A DNA stretch of 64,000 nucleotides from Arthrobacter sp. CAU 1506 (GCF_005047635.1 NZ_SUKC01000004.1:177462-241461); one strand, 5' to 3'; positions 9,535 to 19,543 are shown, counted from the first letter of the stretch. The notes: generated from the letters alone by a model not told the origin. Numbers and translations are program-made.

Positions 9535-11703
9535 CTACAGCATGCAGCTGACGCAGCCTTCCACTTCGGTTCCTTCCAGCGCGAGCTGGCGGAGACGGAT
9601 GTAGTAGATGGTCTTGATGCCCTTGCGCCACGCGTAGATCTGCGCCTTGTTGATGTCGCGGGTGGTGGCGGTGTCCTTGAAGAACAGCGTCAGCGACAGG
9701 CCCTGGTCCACGTGCTGGGTAGCGGCCGCGTAGGTGTCGATGATCTTCTCGTAGCCGATCTCGTACGCATCCTGGTAGTACTCCAGGTTGTCGTTGGTCA
9801 GGTACGGGGCCGGGTAGTACACGCGGCCCAGCTTCCCTTCCTTGCGGATCTCGATCTTGGACGCCACCGGGTGGATCGAGGAGGTGGAGTTGTTGATGTA
9901 GGAGATCGAGCCGGTCGGCGGCACGGCCTGCAGGTTCTGGTTGTAGATGCCGTGCTCCATCACCGAAGCCTTCAGCTCCCGCCAGTCGTCCTGGCTGGGG
10001 ATGTCCACGTTGGCGAACAGTTCCTTGACCCGCTCGGTCTTCGGCAGCCACTCCTGCTCGGTGTACTTGTCGAAGAACTCGCCCGAGGCGTACTTGGACT
10101 TCTCGAAGCCGCCGAAGGTCTGGCGGTGTTCGATCGCCAGCTTGTTCGAAGCCCGCAGGGCGTGGAACAGCACCGTGTAGAAGTAGATGTTGGTGAAGTC
10201 CAGGCCCTCTTCGGAACCGTAGTGGACCCGTTCGCGGGCCAGGTAGCCGTGCAGGTTCATCTGGCCCAGGCCGATGGCGTGCGACTGCAGGTTGCCTTCG
10301 GCGATCGAGGGCACCGAGTTGATGTAGGACATGTCCGACACCGCGGTCAACGCCCGGATGGCGGTCTCGATGGAGGTGCCGAAGTCGGGCGAGTCCATGG
10401 TCTTGGCGATGTTCATCGACCCGAGGTTGCAGGAGATGTCCTTGCCGATCTCGGAGTAGGTCAGGTCCTCGTTGTACAGCGACGGCGAGGAAACCTGCAG
10501 GATCTCCGAGCACAGGTTGGACATGATGACCTTGCCGTCGATCGGGTTGGCCCGGTTCACCGTGTCCTCGAACATGATGTACGGGTAGCCCGATTCGAAC
10601 TGGATCTCGGCCAGCGTCTGGAAGAACTCGCGGGAGCTGATCTTGGTCTTCTTGATCCGGCTGTCGTCGACCATCTCGTAGTACTTCTCCGTGACGGAGA
10701 TGTCCGAGAACGGCACACCGTAGACGCGCTCGACGTCGTACGGGGAGAACAGGTACATGTCCTCGTTCTTCTTGGCCAGTTCGAAGGTGATGTCCGGGAC
10801 CACCACGCCGAGCGAGAGCGTCTTGATCCGGATCTTCTCGTCCGCGTTCTCGCGCTTGGTGTCCAGGAAGCGGTAGATGTCCGGGTGGTGGGCGTGCAGG
10901 TACACCGCGCCGGCACCCTGGCGGGCACCGAGCTGGTTGGCGTAGGAGAAGCTGTCTTCGAGCAGCTTCATGACCGGGATGACGCCGGAGGACTGGTTTT
11001 CGATCTGCTTGATCGGCGCGCCGTGCTCGCGGATGTTGGTCAGCGACAGCGCCACGCCGCCGCCGCGCTTGGACAGCTGCAGGGCGGAGTTGATGCCGCG
11101 GGCAATGGACTCCATGTTGTCTTCGATGCGCAGCAGGAAGCAGGAGACCAGCTCGCCGCGCTGGGCCTTGCCCGCGTTGAGGAACGTCGGGGTGGCCGGC
11201 TGGAAACGGCCGTCGATGATCTCGTCCACCAGCTGGGTGGCCATGGCCTCGTTGCCCCGGGCCAGGTGCAGGGCCACCATGCAGACACGGTCTTCGTAGC
11301 GCTCCAGGAAGCGCTTGCCGTCAAACGTCTTGAGCGTGTAGGAGGTGTAGAACTTGAACGCGCCCAGGAAGGTTTCGAAGCGGAACTTCTTCTTGTAGGC
11401 CCGGTCGTAGAGCGAGCGGATGAAGTTCATCGTGTACTGGTCAAGCGTTTCGCGCTCGTAGTACTCGTTCTTGATCAGGTAGTCGAGCTTCTCTTCCAGG
11501 TCGTGGAAGAAGACCGTGTTGTTGTTAACGTGCTGCAGGAAGTACTGGTGTGCAGCCTCGCGGTCCGCTTCGAACTGGATCTTGCCGTCCGGCCCGTAGA
11601 GGTTAAGCATGGCGTTGAGCTCGTGGTAGCCCAGCCCCTTGAAGGCGGCCGGCAGCTCTGCCTTGGCGTCGGCTACGGGCGCGTTTGCAACTGTCGTTTC
11701 CAA
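9535..11703 (-). CDS. nrdE: Class Ib ribonucleotide reductase, catalytic subunit
   Basis: The catalytic subunit that reduces NDPs to dNDPs with NrdF, NrdI and NrdH. Landmarks: [11 protein letters not shown] and ELVSCFLL (first active-site Cys), SNLCSEILQ (thiyl-radical Cys with Asn and Glu), [20 protein letters not shown], and the C-terminal redox pair in GCVSCML. The frame is open to 11787, but a TTG at 11703, preceded by AAGGATTGGAA, gives about 722 residues, matching mycobacterial NrdE; upstream residues are Arg/Gly-rich and lie inside nrdI. With this start nrdE overlaps the end of nrdI by 31 bases. There is no N-terminal ATP-cone, as expected for class Ib. Confidence 0.93.
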   Translation of the reverse strand: METTVANAPVADAKAELPAAFKGLGYHELNAMLNLYGPDGKIQFEADREAAHQYFLQHVNNNTVFFHDLEEKLDYLIKNEYYERETLDQYTMNFIRSLYDRAYKKKFRFETFLGAFKFYTSYTLKTFDGKRFLERYEDRVCMVALHLARGNEAMATQLVDEIIDGRFQPATPTFLNAGKAQRGELVSCFLLRIEDNMESIARGINSALQLSKRGGGVALSLTNIREHGAPIKQIENQSSGVIPVMKLLEDSFSYANQLGARQGAGAVYLHAHHPDIYRFLDTKRENADEKIRIKTLSLGVVVPDITFELAKKNEDMYLFSPYDVERVYGVPFSDISVTEKYYEMVDDSRIKKTKISSREFFQTLAEIQFESGYPYIMFEDTVNRANPIDGKVIMSNLCSEILQVSSPSLYNEDLTYSEIGKDISCNLGSMNIAKTMDSPDFGTSIETAIRALTAVSDMSYINSVPSIAEGNLQSHAIGLGQMNLHGYLARERVHYGSEEGLDFTNIYFYTVLFHALRASNKLAIEHRQTFGGFEKSKYASGEFFDKYTEQEWLPKTERVKELFANVDIPSQDDWRELKASVMEHGIYNQNLQAVPPTGSISYINNSTSSIHPVASKIEIRKEGKLGRVYYPAPYLTNDNLEYYQDAYEIGYEKIIDTYAAATQHVDQGLSLTLFFKDTATTRDINKAQIYAWRKGIKTIYYIRLRQLALEGTEVEGCVSCML

Positions 11704-12158
11704 AAGAGTTCCAATCCTTGCTTGACCCGGTCTACGTCCTCGGACGTGCCCATGAGTTCGAATCGATAGAGAAGGGGCACCTGGCACTTGGCGGCGATTT
11801 TCTCCGCCGCCAAGCAGTAGGTTGTGCCGAAATTCGTGTTGCCGCCACCGATCACACCGCGCAGCAGGCGCCGGTTCTCCTCCAGGTTGAGGAATTTAAT
11901 CACCTGCGGCGGAATAGAGTTCTTGCCGGATTCCCCGCCGTACGTGGGCAGCACCAGCACGAACGGCCGGAGCGCTTGCAGCGTCTCCTGCTGAGTGCGC
12001 AGCGGGATCCGTGCCGCCGGCAGTCCCAGCTTCTGCATGAAGCGGTCGGTATAGCCGGAGGCGGACGAGAAGTAGATCAGGTCCGTGTCGGCGATCCCGC
12101 CGGCCGCCGGATCTGCCTGCTGCTTCCTGGCGTCCTCACTCATCAGCAGCTCGGTCAT
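11673..12158 (-). CDS. nrdI: Flavodoxin-like NrdI, cofactor activator of NrdF
   Basis: A 161-residue NrdI protein, the FMN flavodoxin that supplies the oxidant for assembling the Mn-tyrosyl cofactor in NrdF. Visible features are [18 protein letters not shown] (phosphate-binding loop), [11 protein letters not shown] and [22 protein letters not shown]. It lies between nrdH and nrdE in the usual order and overlaps the nrdE start. The first Met is used; a second Met six codons on is possible. Confidence 0.93.
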   Translation of the reverse strand: MTELLMSEDARKQQADPAAGGIADTDLIYFSSASGYTDRFMQKLGLPAARIPLRTQQETLQALRPFVLVLPTYGGESGKNSIPPQVIKFLNLEENRRLLRGVIGGGNTNFGTTYCLAAEKIAAKCQVPLLYRFELMGTSEDVDRVKQGLELFWKRQLQTRP

Positions 12159-12188
12159 GACGTGTGGTTCTGGTTCGCTCGGTCCGGG

Positions 12189-12431
12189 TCAGGCCACGGA
12201 AGCGGCGGCTTGGGCCAGTTCCTCGATCTTGTCGGGGCGGAAGCCGGACCAGTGGTCCTGCTCGGTGACGACCACGGGAGCCTGCATGTAACCAAGGGAA
12301 CGGACACGCTCCAGCGCTTCCGGATCCTGGGACAGGTCAACGCTCTGGTAAGCGATGCCCTTCTTGTCCAGAGCCCGGTACGTGGCGTTGCACTGCACGC
12401 ATGCTGGCTTGGTGTAAACCGTTACAGTCAT
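12189..12431 (-). CDS. nrdH: NrdH glutaredoxin-like electron donor
   Basis: An 80-residue thioredoxin-fold protein with the redox pair CVQC near residue 11-14 and the family segments YTKPACVQCNAT and MQAPVVV followed by HWSGFRPDKI, typical of NrdH, which reduces NrdE with electrons from thioredoxin reductase. ATG 12431 follows a strong ribosome binding site (GGGGAGAAGGACC). First gene of the nrdHIEF set; its promoter region holds a candidate NrdR box. Confidence 0.95.
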   Translation of the reverse strand: MTVTVYTKPACVQCNATYRALDKKGIAYQSVDLSQDPEALERVRSLGYMQAPVVVTEQDHWSGFRPDKIEELAQAAASVA

Positions 12432-12531
12432 GGTCCTTCTCCCCTAATGATCGGTACGACGTTTCTGCTGTTTTTCTTGGCTGCGCGGCCTCCCCTGGAA
12501 GGACCCGGACTCACTGCCCAACAGCTGCTCC

Positions 12532-12548
12532 AATACTACATCTAGTGG
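12532..12548 (-). promoter_or_regulatory. Candidate NrdR box upstream of nrdH
   Basis: On the minus strand the sequence reads CCACTAGATGTAGTATT, close to the imperfect palindrome bound by the ATP/dATP-sensing repressor NrdR in actinobacteria. It lies about 100 bases upstream of the nrdH start. NrdR boxes normally occur in pairs; a second, much weaker AT-rich element is at about 12571-12592, roughly four helical turns away. Assignment rests on position and motif resemblance only. Confidence 0.45.
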
Positions 12549-13100
12549 ACTCGGCCAATCGGAACCCCAAGATGATGTATTACAAGTATGTCATTCCTTT
12601 CCCGGCTTCGTCCACAGCCCGTGGGGATATCTTTCAGCGGTTAAACAGTTGATATTCCGGCCTTCCCGGGCCGCCGTCCACAGCCTGTGGATTCCCTGCC
12701 CACAGCTTGGGAAAGTATCGTGTCGCAGCTTCATCGGCGTGTCGCTCGTAGTGCGGCCAGCACTAGATGTTGTGGTCCCTGGTTCTGATGGTGTCCGCCC
12801 TCACCGCTCGAGGGATGATCTGGAGGATAACCGCCCGGTCGGACACTTCCGGCACGCCCGGCACCTGTCCGGCACCTGGTGGCCGCGGCGCCCGGGTCCG
12901 TTCCAGCCAAAAGGGCCCTCCTCCTGCGGACCCTCCTGCTCCCCATTAATAGAACAAATCAAGGTGCCGGCACATTCCTCCGGACAACCACCAAAGGCAC
13001 CCGGATCTGCCCGACCTCCGTCCATCTTTTCGGGGGCCTCCGACGCGGCATCAGCCCAAGGTAGGCTTGGCTCAATCCCCCATATGCAACAGGAGAGCTG
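12549..13100. other. Intergenic region with TCCACAG-type palindromes
   Basis: About 550 bases between the nrd promoter and a divergent LysR gene. It contains a palindrome TCCACAGCCTGTGGA (12677-12691), a near copy TCCACAGCCCGTGGGG (12611-12626) and CCCACAGCTTGGG (12699-12711). These contain the TCCACA core of DnaA boxes in both orientations but differ at the first two box positions. AT-rich sequence lies at 12570-12600 and 12630-12660. No gene is supported here; short frames lack ribosome binding sites. Confidence 0.4.
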
Positions 13101-14024
13101 ATGGTCAACACGGTGCACCTGCGGACCCTGCTTGAGGTCACCCGGCGCGGCTCGTTCGCCGCGGCAGCCGCCAACCTGGGCTACACCGCCTCGGCGGTTT
13201 CGCAGCAGATGTCCGCGCTGGAGCGCGAAACGGGCGCCAAGCTGTTTGAGCGGTCTGCCCGCAGCGTCCAGCCGACCGAAACAGCGCTGGTGATGTCCCG
13301 GCACGCGGCCAAGGTGCTGACGGACATCGATGCCCTGCTGGCCGCCACCGCCCGCAGCCAAGACACCAGCACGCAGGAAGTCCGGCTGGGCATCTTCCCC
13401 AGCCTCGCCACGTATGTGCTCCCCCGCCTGCTGCAGGCGCCCGAATGGCCGGGCCTGGGGATCAATCTCAAAGTATCTGTCGCCGAACCCGGACAGACGA
13501 TCCAGGGGCTGCGCGCCGGCGGTGAACTCGACGTCGCCCTGGTCTTCCAGGTGGGGCAGGGTGGTTTGGCCTGGCCCAACACCGTGAGCCGGCAGTGGAT
13601 CGGCGACGACAATTTCCGCGTGGTGCTGCCCGAATCGTGGGGCATCCGCCCCGGTGCCTCGGTGACGGCCTCTCAACTGGCCGAGATGCCGTGGATCATG
13701 CACCACCCGGGCACGGCCGACGCGACCGTGATCGAGCGGCTCTTTGCCAGCTGCAACCTTCATCCCCGGGTGGTGGCGTACTGCGACGACTTCAACGCCA
13801 GCCTGGCCATGGCCGGTGCCGGACTAGGGGCCGCGCTGGTCCCGGAGCTGGCCATGCACAACGGACCGGACGGGATTGTGGTGTTGGACGTTCCGGAAAT
13901 CCGGCTGGCCCGCAACATCTTCGCGCTGCTGATCAACGACAGGCAGAACGCGCAGCTGGGCCTGTTCATGGACCAGCTCTCCGTGATCCTGCGCGACATG
14001 AGCATCACCACCCGGCGCGCCTGA
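13101..14024 (+). CDS. LysR-family transcriptional regulator
   Basis: A 307-residue LysR regulator. The N-terminal winged helix-turn-helix is clear (VNTVHLRTLLEVTRRGSF, then SAVSQQMSALERETGAKLFER), followed by a periplasmic-binding-like effector domain from about residue 90 (VRLGIFPSLATYVLPRLL). ATG 13101 has the ribosome binding site AGGAGA. It converges on a glycine betaine/proline-type ABC importer but is separated from it by a strong two-way terminator, so it need not regulate it. Target and effector are unknown. Confidence 0.88.
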   Translation: MVNTVHLRTLLEVTRRGSFAAAAANLGYTASAVSQQMSALERETGAKLFERSARSVQPTETALVMSRHAAKVLTDIDALLAATARSQDTSTQEVRLGIFPSLATYVLPRLLQAPEWPGLGINLKVSVAEPGQTIQGLRAGGELDVALVFQVGQGGLAWPNTVSRQWIGDDNFRVVLPESWGIRPGASVTASQLAEMPWIMHHPGTADATVIERLFASCNLHPRVVAYCDDFNASLAMAGAGLGAALVPELAMHNGPDGIVVLDVPEIRLARNIFALLINDRQNAQLGLFMDQLSVILRDMSITTRRA

Positions 14025-14175
14025 GCGGAATCGCCGCCGGCCATCTGGCGCATCGGTGCGATGCCCGGTGTACTGATCGCTCGACGCGCCGACGCACCGC
14101 CGCCCCGACGCCGCTGGTGACGGTTCGCCGTCCCCGGGGCACCGCCGTCGTTATTCAGTGCACCGGGCAACAACA

Positions 14176-14217
14176 GGCGCCGCCGGTACCCGTGCTAGGA
14201 CGGGTACCGGCGGCGCC
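14176..14217. terminator. Bidirectional terminator hairpin
   Basis: A perfect 18-base inverted repeat (left arm 14176-14193, right arm 14200-14217, beginning GGCGCCGCCGGTACC) with a six-base loop. It lies between the convergent LysR gene and the ABC-importer binding-protein gene, so it can serve both. Confidence 0.75.
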
Positions 14218-14243
14218 ATGTGGTTAACGCTGGCGAAGACGCC

Positions 14244-15149
14244 CTACTGCGCGGTCAGGCTGTCCACGTACTCCTGGTTTTCACCGATCCACTTTTCCAC
14301 CACGGGGCCGTAGTCGTCGGTGTCTGCCTCGTTGAACATGGCGTTCTCCAGCGAGTACAGGGTCTCGGAGTCCATCTTGAAGTTCTTCAGCCAACCGGCC
14401 AGCGTCGGGAAGTCCTCGGCGAAGCTGGTGCTGGAGTAGGCGTAGATGCCCTCGGCGTCGCCCAGGGTTCCCTCGGGGTCTTCAAGGTCCTTGAGCGGGA
14501 AGGCGTCGTAGGCCCAGTGCGGGCGCCACAGCGTCACGGCAATGTTCTCGCCGGCTGCAGTGGCCGACTTCAGCTCGGAGAGCATGGCCGGCGTCGAGGA
14601 GGTCTGGTACTTCATTTTGTCCAGGCCGTAAGTGGGGATGACGTTCTTGGTGGTGGCCTCGGTCAGGCCGGCGCCGGGCTCGATGCCCACCAGGCGGTTG
14701 TCGAACTGGTCGGCGTTGGCCGCAAGGTCCTTGAGCGAATCGACCGGAGCGTCCTCGTTCACCGCGATGGTCAGCTTGGCTTCGTCGTTCCACTGGCCCA
14801 GCTCGGTGATCTTGTCGCCGTACTCTTCCAGGTAGCTGGCGTGCGTGACCGGCAGCCAGGTATCCAGCGTCAGGTCGTAGTCGCCGGTGGACAGGCCGGA
14901 GAAAACCGGGGCCGGGTCGGCGTACTCCAGCGTGACCTTGTAGCCCTTCTCCTCCAAGATGGCCTTCCACAGTTCGGACGCGGCGATGCCCTCATCCCAG
15001 CCGTTGAAGACCGCGATGGTGACGTCCTGTTGGTCCCCGTTGTCCACCCCGCTGGCTGCCTGGCCACCGGCCTCGCCGCCGCTGCCACAGGCAGTCAGTC
15101 CGAGTGCTGCAACGGCGGCCAGGGCCGCAAGCTTGCTGTAATGCTTCAT
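14244..15149 (-). CDS. Glycine betaine-type ABC importer, substrate-binding lipoprotein
   Basis: A 301-residue lipoprotein: a signal peptide ends in the lipobox LTAC (Cys21), followed by a Gly/Gln-rich linker and a binding domain of the OpuAC/ProX class (VTIAVFNGWDEGIAASELW, TLDTWLPVTHASYL, VTLWRPHWAYDAFPLKDL). The Trp-rich segments are typical of pockets that bind quaternary ammonium solutes by cation-pi contacts. ATG 15149 has AAAGGAAC upstream. It is the last gene of a three-gene importer operon, 59 bases after the permease gene. Likely role: uptake of glycine betaine, proline betaine or a related osmoprotectant or nutrient. Confidence 0.88.
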   Translation of the reverse strand: MKHYSKLAALAAVAALGLTACGSGGEAGGQAASGVDNGDQQDVTIAVFNGWDEGIAASELWKAILEEKGYKVTLEYADPAPVFSGLSTGDYDLTLDTWLPVTHASYLEEYGDKITELGQWNDEAKLTIAVNEDAPVDSLKDLAANADQFDNRLVGIEPGAGLTEATTKNVIPTYGLDKMKYQTSSTPAMLSELKSATAAGENIAVTLWRPHWAYDAFPLKDLEDPEGTLGDAEGIYAYSSTSFAEDFPTLAGWLKNFKMDSETLYSLENAMFNEADTDDYGPVVEKWIGENQEYVDSLTAQ

Positions 15150-15208
15150 AGTGTTCCTTTCGTAATGCCCACCGAGGGCACGTTGATTGGTCTTGGAGCC
15201 GCGCCAGG

Positions 15209-16096
15209 TCAGGCGTTCTGCAGGCTTTGCTTGGCCAGCCGGCCGGCGCCCGCGCGTCCGCCGGGCTCCGAGGTCTTGCCCACACTGGCGGTGACCCGGT
15301 CCAGGAAGATGGCCAGGATGACCACCGCCAGTCCTGCTTCGAAACCGAGGCCGGCGTCGATCCGGTTCAGGCTGGCGACCACCTCGCCGCCCAACCCGCC
15401 GGCGCCGACCATCCCGGCGATGACCACCATCGACAGCGCCAGCATGATCACCTGGTTGATGCCGGCCATGATGGTGGGCATGGCCAGCGGAAGCTGGATC
15501 TTGCGCAGGATGCTGCCGGGACTGGAGCCGAAGGCGTAGCCTGCCTCCACCACTTCCTTGTCCACGCCGCGGATGCCCAGCTCGGTGAACCGCACGCCGG
15601 GCGCCATCGAGAAGATGATGGTGGCGATGATGCCCGGGACCACGCCGACCCGGAACATCACCAGAGCGGGAATCAGGTACACCATGGCGGGCATGGTCTG
15701 CATGAAGTCCAGGATCGGCCGGATGATGGCCGAGGCGGTGGCGGAGCTGGCGGCGAGGATGCCGGTCGGGACGCTGAGCAGGATCGCCACCACGGTGGCC
15801 ACGATGACCAGCGCGAACGATTCCATCGCGTTGTCCCACTGGTTCACGCCGACGATCAGCAGGAAGCCCAGCGCAGTGCCCAACGCGAGCTTCCAGCCCC
15901 TGGCCGCGTAGGCGATGGCGGCGAACACGATGATGATCGCCCAGGATGGCGGCGTGGTGAGCAGCCACTCCAGGCTGTCGTAGGCGGCCAGGAAGACGGT
16001 GCGGATGAAGGCGAAGACCGCGGCGAAGGTCGCCAGCAGCCAGTCGAGCCCGACGTCGACCCAGTCGCCCAGCGGGATGCGGAATTCGAGATCCAT
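15209..16096 (-). CDS. Glycine betaine-type ABC importer, permease
   Basis: A 295-residue membrane protein of the ProW/OpuAB family. It begins MDLEFRIPLGDWVDVGLDWL, has several hydrophobic helices, and carries the BPD-transport coupling segment near EAGYAFGSSPGSILRKIQLPLAMPTI. Its start overlaps the ATPase gene's stop (TAATG), so the two are translationally coupled. It forms the channel for the solute carried by the downstream binding protein. Confidence 0.9.
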   Translation of the reverse strand: MDLEFRIPLGDWVDVGLDWLLATFAAVFAFIRTVFLAAYDSLEWLLTTPPSWAIIIVFAAIAYAARGWKLALGTALGFLLIVGVNQWDNAMESFALVIVATVVAILLSVPTGILAASSATASAIIRPILDFMQTMPAMVYLIPALVMFRVGVVPGIIATIIFSMAPGVRFTELGIRGVDKEVVEAGYAFGSSPGSILRKIQLPLAMPTIMAGINQVIMLALSMVVIAGMVGAGGLGGEVVASLNRIDAGLGFEAGLAVVILAIFLDRVTASVGKTSEPGGRAGAGRLAKQSLQNA

Positions 16097-17403
16097 TAGC
16101 GGGTTCCCCCTTCGGCCGACGTCTTGATGCCCATCGAGGTCTTGTTCAGCGTCCGCGTGACTTCTTGTTCGGGAATCGGCGCGGGGGCGCTTTCTACGAT
16201 GGGAATGTCCGTGGTGCTGGAAGGCACGTTGCCCAGGGCGGCCAGCAGCGTGACCCGGGGTATCGCGCCGACCAGCCGGCCCTCGTCGTCGACCACGGGC
16301 AGCGGGATGGGACTCTCAACGGCCAGGCCGAAGAGCTCCGAGAGCGGGGTTTCGGCACGAACCGCCCCGTTGCCGTTGCGCACGGCGGCGGCCAGGTCAG
16401 GTGCCCGCGATTCGACCAGATGCATCACGTCCCGGTCGCGCACCGTGCCGAAGAAGGTGCGCCGCTGGTCCACCACGAAGGCTGCGGACGTCTGCAGATC
16501 GCGCATGGTGCGCAGCGCGTTCCGCGGACCGCCGGAGAGATTGACGACGGCGCGGGCCGGTTCCATCACGGATCCTGCGGTCAGGACGCGGGTACGGTCC
16601 ACGTCCTGGACGAACTGCGCCACGTAGTCATTTGCCGGGTGCGTGAGGATGTCGTCGGGTGTGCCGATCTGGACAATCCTGCCGTCCCGCATCACGGCAA
16701 TCCGGTCGCCGAGGAACATGGCCTCGTTCAGGTCGTGGGTGATGAAGACAATGGTCTTGCCCAGATCCGCCTGCAGCGCGACCAACTGCTCCTGCATCTC
16801 ACGCCGGATCAGCGGGTCCAGGGCAGAGAAGGCCTCATCCATCAGCAGGATGTCCGTCTCGGCGCACAGCGCCCGGGCCAGACCGACGCGCTGCTGCATG
16901 CCGCCAGAAAGTTCCGCCGGGAACTTGTCGCCCCAGCCCTCCAGCCCCACCAGCTTCAGCACTTTCTCGGCACGCGCCAGCCGCTCTGCCTTGGCCATGC
17001 CCTGGACTTCGAGGGCATAGGCGGCGTTGTCCGCCACGGTGCGGTGCGGCATCAGCGCGAAGTGCTGGAACACCATCGAGATCTTTTGCTGGCGGACCTT
17101 CCGGAGTTCCGCGTCGGAGATGGTCGAAATATCCGTGCCGCCGACCACCACGTTGCCCGCGGTCTGCGGCTGCAACCCGTTGAGGGTGCGGATCAGCGTC
17201 GACTTACCGGAGCCGGAAAGCCCCATCACCACGAAGATTTCGCCGGCGCGGACGTCGAATGACGCGTCGATCACTGCGGCGGTCCCCAGCGCGGAGACCT
17301 CATCCCGCGTCTTTCCGGCCTTCATGCGCTTAACGGCTTCGGCCGGTCGCTTGCCGAAAACCTTGTAGACATTCTGTACGCTCAGTGCGATTTGTTCGTT
17401 CAC
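16096..17403 (-). CDS. Glycine betaine-type ABC importer, ATPase with CBS domains
   Basis: A 435-residue ProV/OpuAA-type ATPase from GTG 17403. It has an N-terminal extension seen in this family (VYKVFGKRPAEAVKRMKAG), Walker A GLSGSGKST, signature ELSGGMQQRVGLARAL, Walker B ILLMDEAFSALDP and a C-terminal pair of CBS domains (about residues 280-400), which in OpuA sense ionic strength. An earlier TTG at 17451 would add 16 Arg-rich residues and is less likely. The CBS pair supports an osmoregulated importer. Confidence 0.9.
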   Translation of the reverse strand: MNEQIALSVQNVYKVFGKRPAEAVKRMKAGKTRDEVSALGTAAVIDASFDVRAGEIFVVMGLSGSGKSTLIRTLNGLQPQTAGNVVVGGTDISTISDAELRKVRQQKISMVFQHFALMPHRTVADNAAYALEVQGMAKAERLARAEKVLKLVGLEGWGDKFPAELSGGMQQRVGLARALCAETDILLMDEAFSALDPLIRREMQEQLVALQADLGKTIVFITHDLNEAMFLGDRIAVMRDGRIVQIGTPDDILTHPANDYVAQFVQDVDRTRVLTAGSVMEPARAVVNLSGGPRNALRTMRDLQTSAAFVVDQRRTFFGTVRDRDVMHLVESRAPDLAAAVRNGNGAVRAETPLSELFGLAVESPIPLPVVDDEGRLVGAIPRVTLLAALGNVPSSTTDIPIVESAPAPIPEQEVTRTLNKTSMGIKTSAEGGTR

Positions 17404-18097
17404 TTCGGCCCGTCTACGCTGCGTCGCCGCCAGGAGCGGGCGGAGTTGCAACGATTGGTGCTTGGTCTTTTGCGGACAAATACACGCGTCAAACTCATAA
17501 GCTCCTGGCTGCCGCGGTCACGGCGCCCAGAAAGACGGTTTCGCCGAAGCGATGACGGGAAGCTCCCCCAACCGCCAGTTCGACGTTCAGCACATGTGGA
17601 CTCCGCCACGGGTCTGCATAGCTCGCCCACATGCCGTTCGTATTACTGGTTGTTCGTCCTCCACCGTAACAATCCGCTGTTCACTGTGAGCTGAATTTTG
17701 GACTGAAATCGGTAAAGTCATTGCAGGCTAGCAGCGGTTTGGCCTTGAAATTCCGGGGCTGCGAAGGAGTTATGCCATCGTGACCACCGGCGCAGCAAAT
17801 CGCACTTTTTCGCAAATGGATGCGTCCTGCGCAACACGCTGGGCCCACTTGGAGGGTGGGTGTCGGGATCCCCCGCGGACGGCACGCATTCCCGGCCAGT
17901 CCTCCTCCGGCCCGCTCAGCGATGACACCAGAAGGGCCGCCCGAGCCTGCGCACTTCCGGGCCTGAATACCGGAGAGACACAGAGCAACCATGGAAGGCT
18001 CCTTGGCAATGGACGCCGGTAGTGTCACGCTCGACACACGCGAGCAGTCGCGGTCGTCGTCTACAAGCACAAGCGCACTCAAAAACTAAGGAGCAGC
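17404..18097. other. Divergent intergenic region
   Basis: About 690 bases between the start of the ABC importer operon (minus) and a PLP enzyme gene (plus). It must hold promoters for both. The stretch 17640-17720 is comparatively AT-rich. An 80-codon frame from GTG 17780, with GAAGGAG ten bases upstream, could be a leader peptide but its Arg/Ser/Pro-rich sequence is not convincing. No riboswitch class was recognised. Confidence 0.4.
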
Positions 18098-19297
18098 ATG
18101 ACGATCGAAGTTTCCGCCCTCCGCGCCGAGTTCCCGTCACTGACGTCTGGACTGGCTCATTTTGACGGCCCCGGAGGCACGCAAACGCCAGCGGTTGTGG
18201 GACAGGCGATTGCCCGCACCTTGACCGGTCCGTTGTCCAACCGCGGCACATTGGTCGCCAGCGAACGCAATGCGGAGAGCGCCGTCTCGGGTTTCCGCAT
18301 CGCCGTAGCCGACCTGCTCGGCGCCTCTCCCGAGGGGATCGTCTACGGGCGCAGCGCCACCCAGATTGCCTACGACTTCTCCCGCACGCTGGCAAAGACG
18401 TGGAAACCAGTTGACCAGATCGTCGTCTCCGGGCTCGACCACGACTCCAACATCCGGCCCTGGCTCCAGGCCGCCGAAACAGCAGGCGTCACCGTCCGCT
18501 GGATTCCATTCGACCCCGGCACAGCAGAACTTGATCTATCCGCTGTCGACGAGATCATCAACGAGCGCACTCGGCTGGTTGCCGTCACCGCCGCTTCCAA
18601 CCTGCTGGGCACCATGCCCCCGGTCGCGCGAATCGCGGCGCGCGCACACGAGGTCGGCGCCCTCGTTTATGTCGATGGCGTGCATTACACCGCCCACGCC
18701 GCAGTCGACGTCAAGGCGCTGGGTGCGGACTTTTTCACTTGTTCGCCGTATAAGTTTTTCGGGCCGCACTGCGCCGCTCTCGCCGCCGAACCGGGCCTGC
18801 TGGAGACCCTGAAACCGGACAAGCTGCTACCTTCTACCGACAATGTCCCGGAGCGATTCGAGCTCGGCACTTTGCCCTACGAAATCATGGCCGGCACAAC
18901 CGCGGCTGTGGACTTCATCGCGCGCCTCGCGCCGGACAAGGGCCCGCGGCGGGAACGGCTCATCGCTGCCCACCACCTCATCGAGCAGCACGAAGTGCGG
19001 CTGCGTCAGCGCATCGAAGAAGGTCTCGCCGACCTCGGGGATCGCATCACTATTCACTCGACCGCAGCAGAGCGCACCCCGACACTGTTCTTTACCTTCC
19101 GCGACAAGAACGCCAACGAAGTCTCTCAGTTCCTTGCAGAGCAGGACATCCTCGCTCCCGCCGGCAGCTTCTACGCCCACGAGCCCTTCCAAGCCCTCAG
19201 GCTCGCCGTCGATGCCGGCATGCGCATTGGACTCGCACCCTACAACGACGACGCTGAGATCGACCGCCTCATCACGGCACTGTCAAAGTTCCTCTGA
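18098..19297 (+). CDS. Cysteine desulfurase-like class V aminotransferase
   Basis: A 399-residue PLP enzyme of the class V fold, most like the cysteine desulfurase-like subfamily known from VC1184 rather than housekeeping SufS or IscS. The PLP Lys is K219 in SPYKFFGPH; the cofactor Asp and His are in VDGVHYTAH (D193). The C-terminal loop reads ILAPAGSFYAHEP without the usual nucleophilic Cys, so sulfur transfer is uncertain. No suf or isc genes are adjacent. It starts with ATG after GGAGCAGC and ends just before a strong terminator. Substrate unknown. Confidence 0.82.
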   Translation: MTIEVSALRAEFPSLTSGLAHFDGPGGTQTPAVVGQAIARTLTGPLSNRGTLVASERNAESAVSGFRIAVADLLGASPEGIVYGRSATQIAYDFSRTLAKTWKPVDQIVVSGLDHDSNIRPWLQAAETAGVTVRWIPFDPGTAELDLSAVDEIINERTRLVAVTAASNLLGTMPPVARIAARAHEVGALVYVDGVHYTAHAAVDVKALGADFFTCSPYKFFGPHCAALAAEPGLLETLKPDKLLPSTDNVPERFELGTLPYEIMAGTTAAVDFIARLAPDKGPRRERLIAAHHLIEQHEVRLRQRIEEGLADLGDRITIHSTAAERTPTLFFTFRDKNANEVSQFLAEQDILAPAGSFYAHEPFQALRLAVDAGMRIGLAPYNDDAEIDRLITALSKFL

Positions 19298-19322
19298 GGA
19301 CGGCGCAGGCCGGACAAAAGAA

Positions 19323-19352
19323 AAACACCCCGGTCCGAAGACCGGGGTGTTT
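19323..19352. terminator. Intrinsic terminator behind the class V aminotransferase gene
   Basis: A perfect 13-base inverted repeat AAACACCCCGGTC / GACCGGGGTGTTT with loop CGAA, A-rich before and T-rich after. It can stop plus-strand transcription from the PLP enzyme gene and minus-strand transcription from the tRNA-Ala genes. Confidence 0.85.
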
Positions 19353-19397
19353 ACCATCAGCGTAGTCATCCGTGCAGAGGATGTCTCACCATCTTGG

Positions 19398-19470
19398 TGG
19401 AGCTGAGGGGACTCGAACCCCTGACCCCCTGCATGCCATGCAGGTGCGCTACCAGCTGCGCCACAGCCCC
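19398..19470 (-). tRNA. tRNA-Ala (GGC), 3' CCA encoded
   Basis: The minus strand folds as a cloverleaf: acceptor GGGGCTG / CAGCTCC, D-arm GCGC...GCGC, anticodon stem CCTGC / GCAGG with loop ATGGCAT giving anticodon GGC, and T-loop TTCGAGT. The discriminator A is followed by an encoded CCA (19395-19397). It is the second of two identical copies in transcription order. Confidence 0.95.
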
Positions 19471-19543
19471 TTGAATGGAAGTCTCTGCCAACGTGTTGGC
19501 GTGTATTCCACAGCGTGAATATCACCGATGGTGTCCTCACGAG

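Noticed and set aside
17404..18097. Riboswitch upstream of the class V aminotransferase or the importer
   Set aside because: Hairpins occur, but no conserved core of a known class could be recognised.
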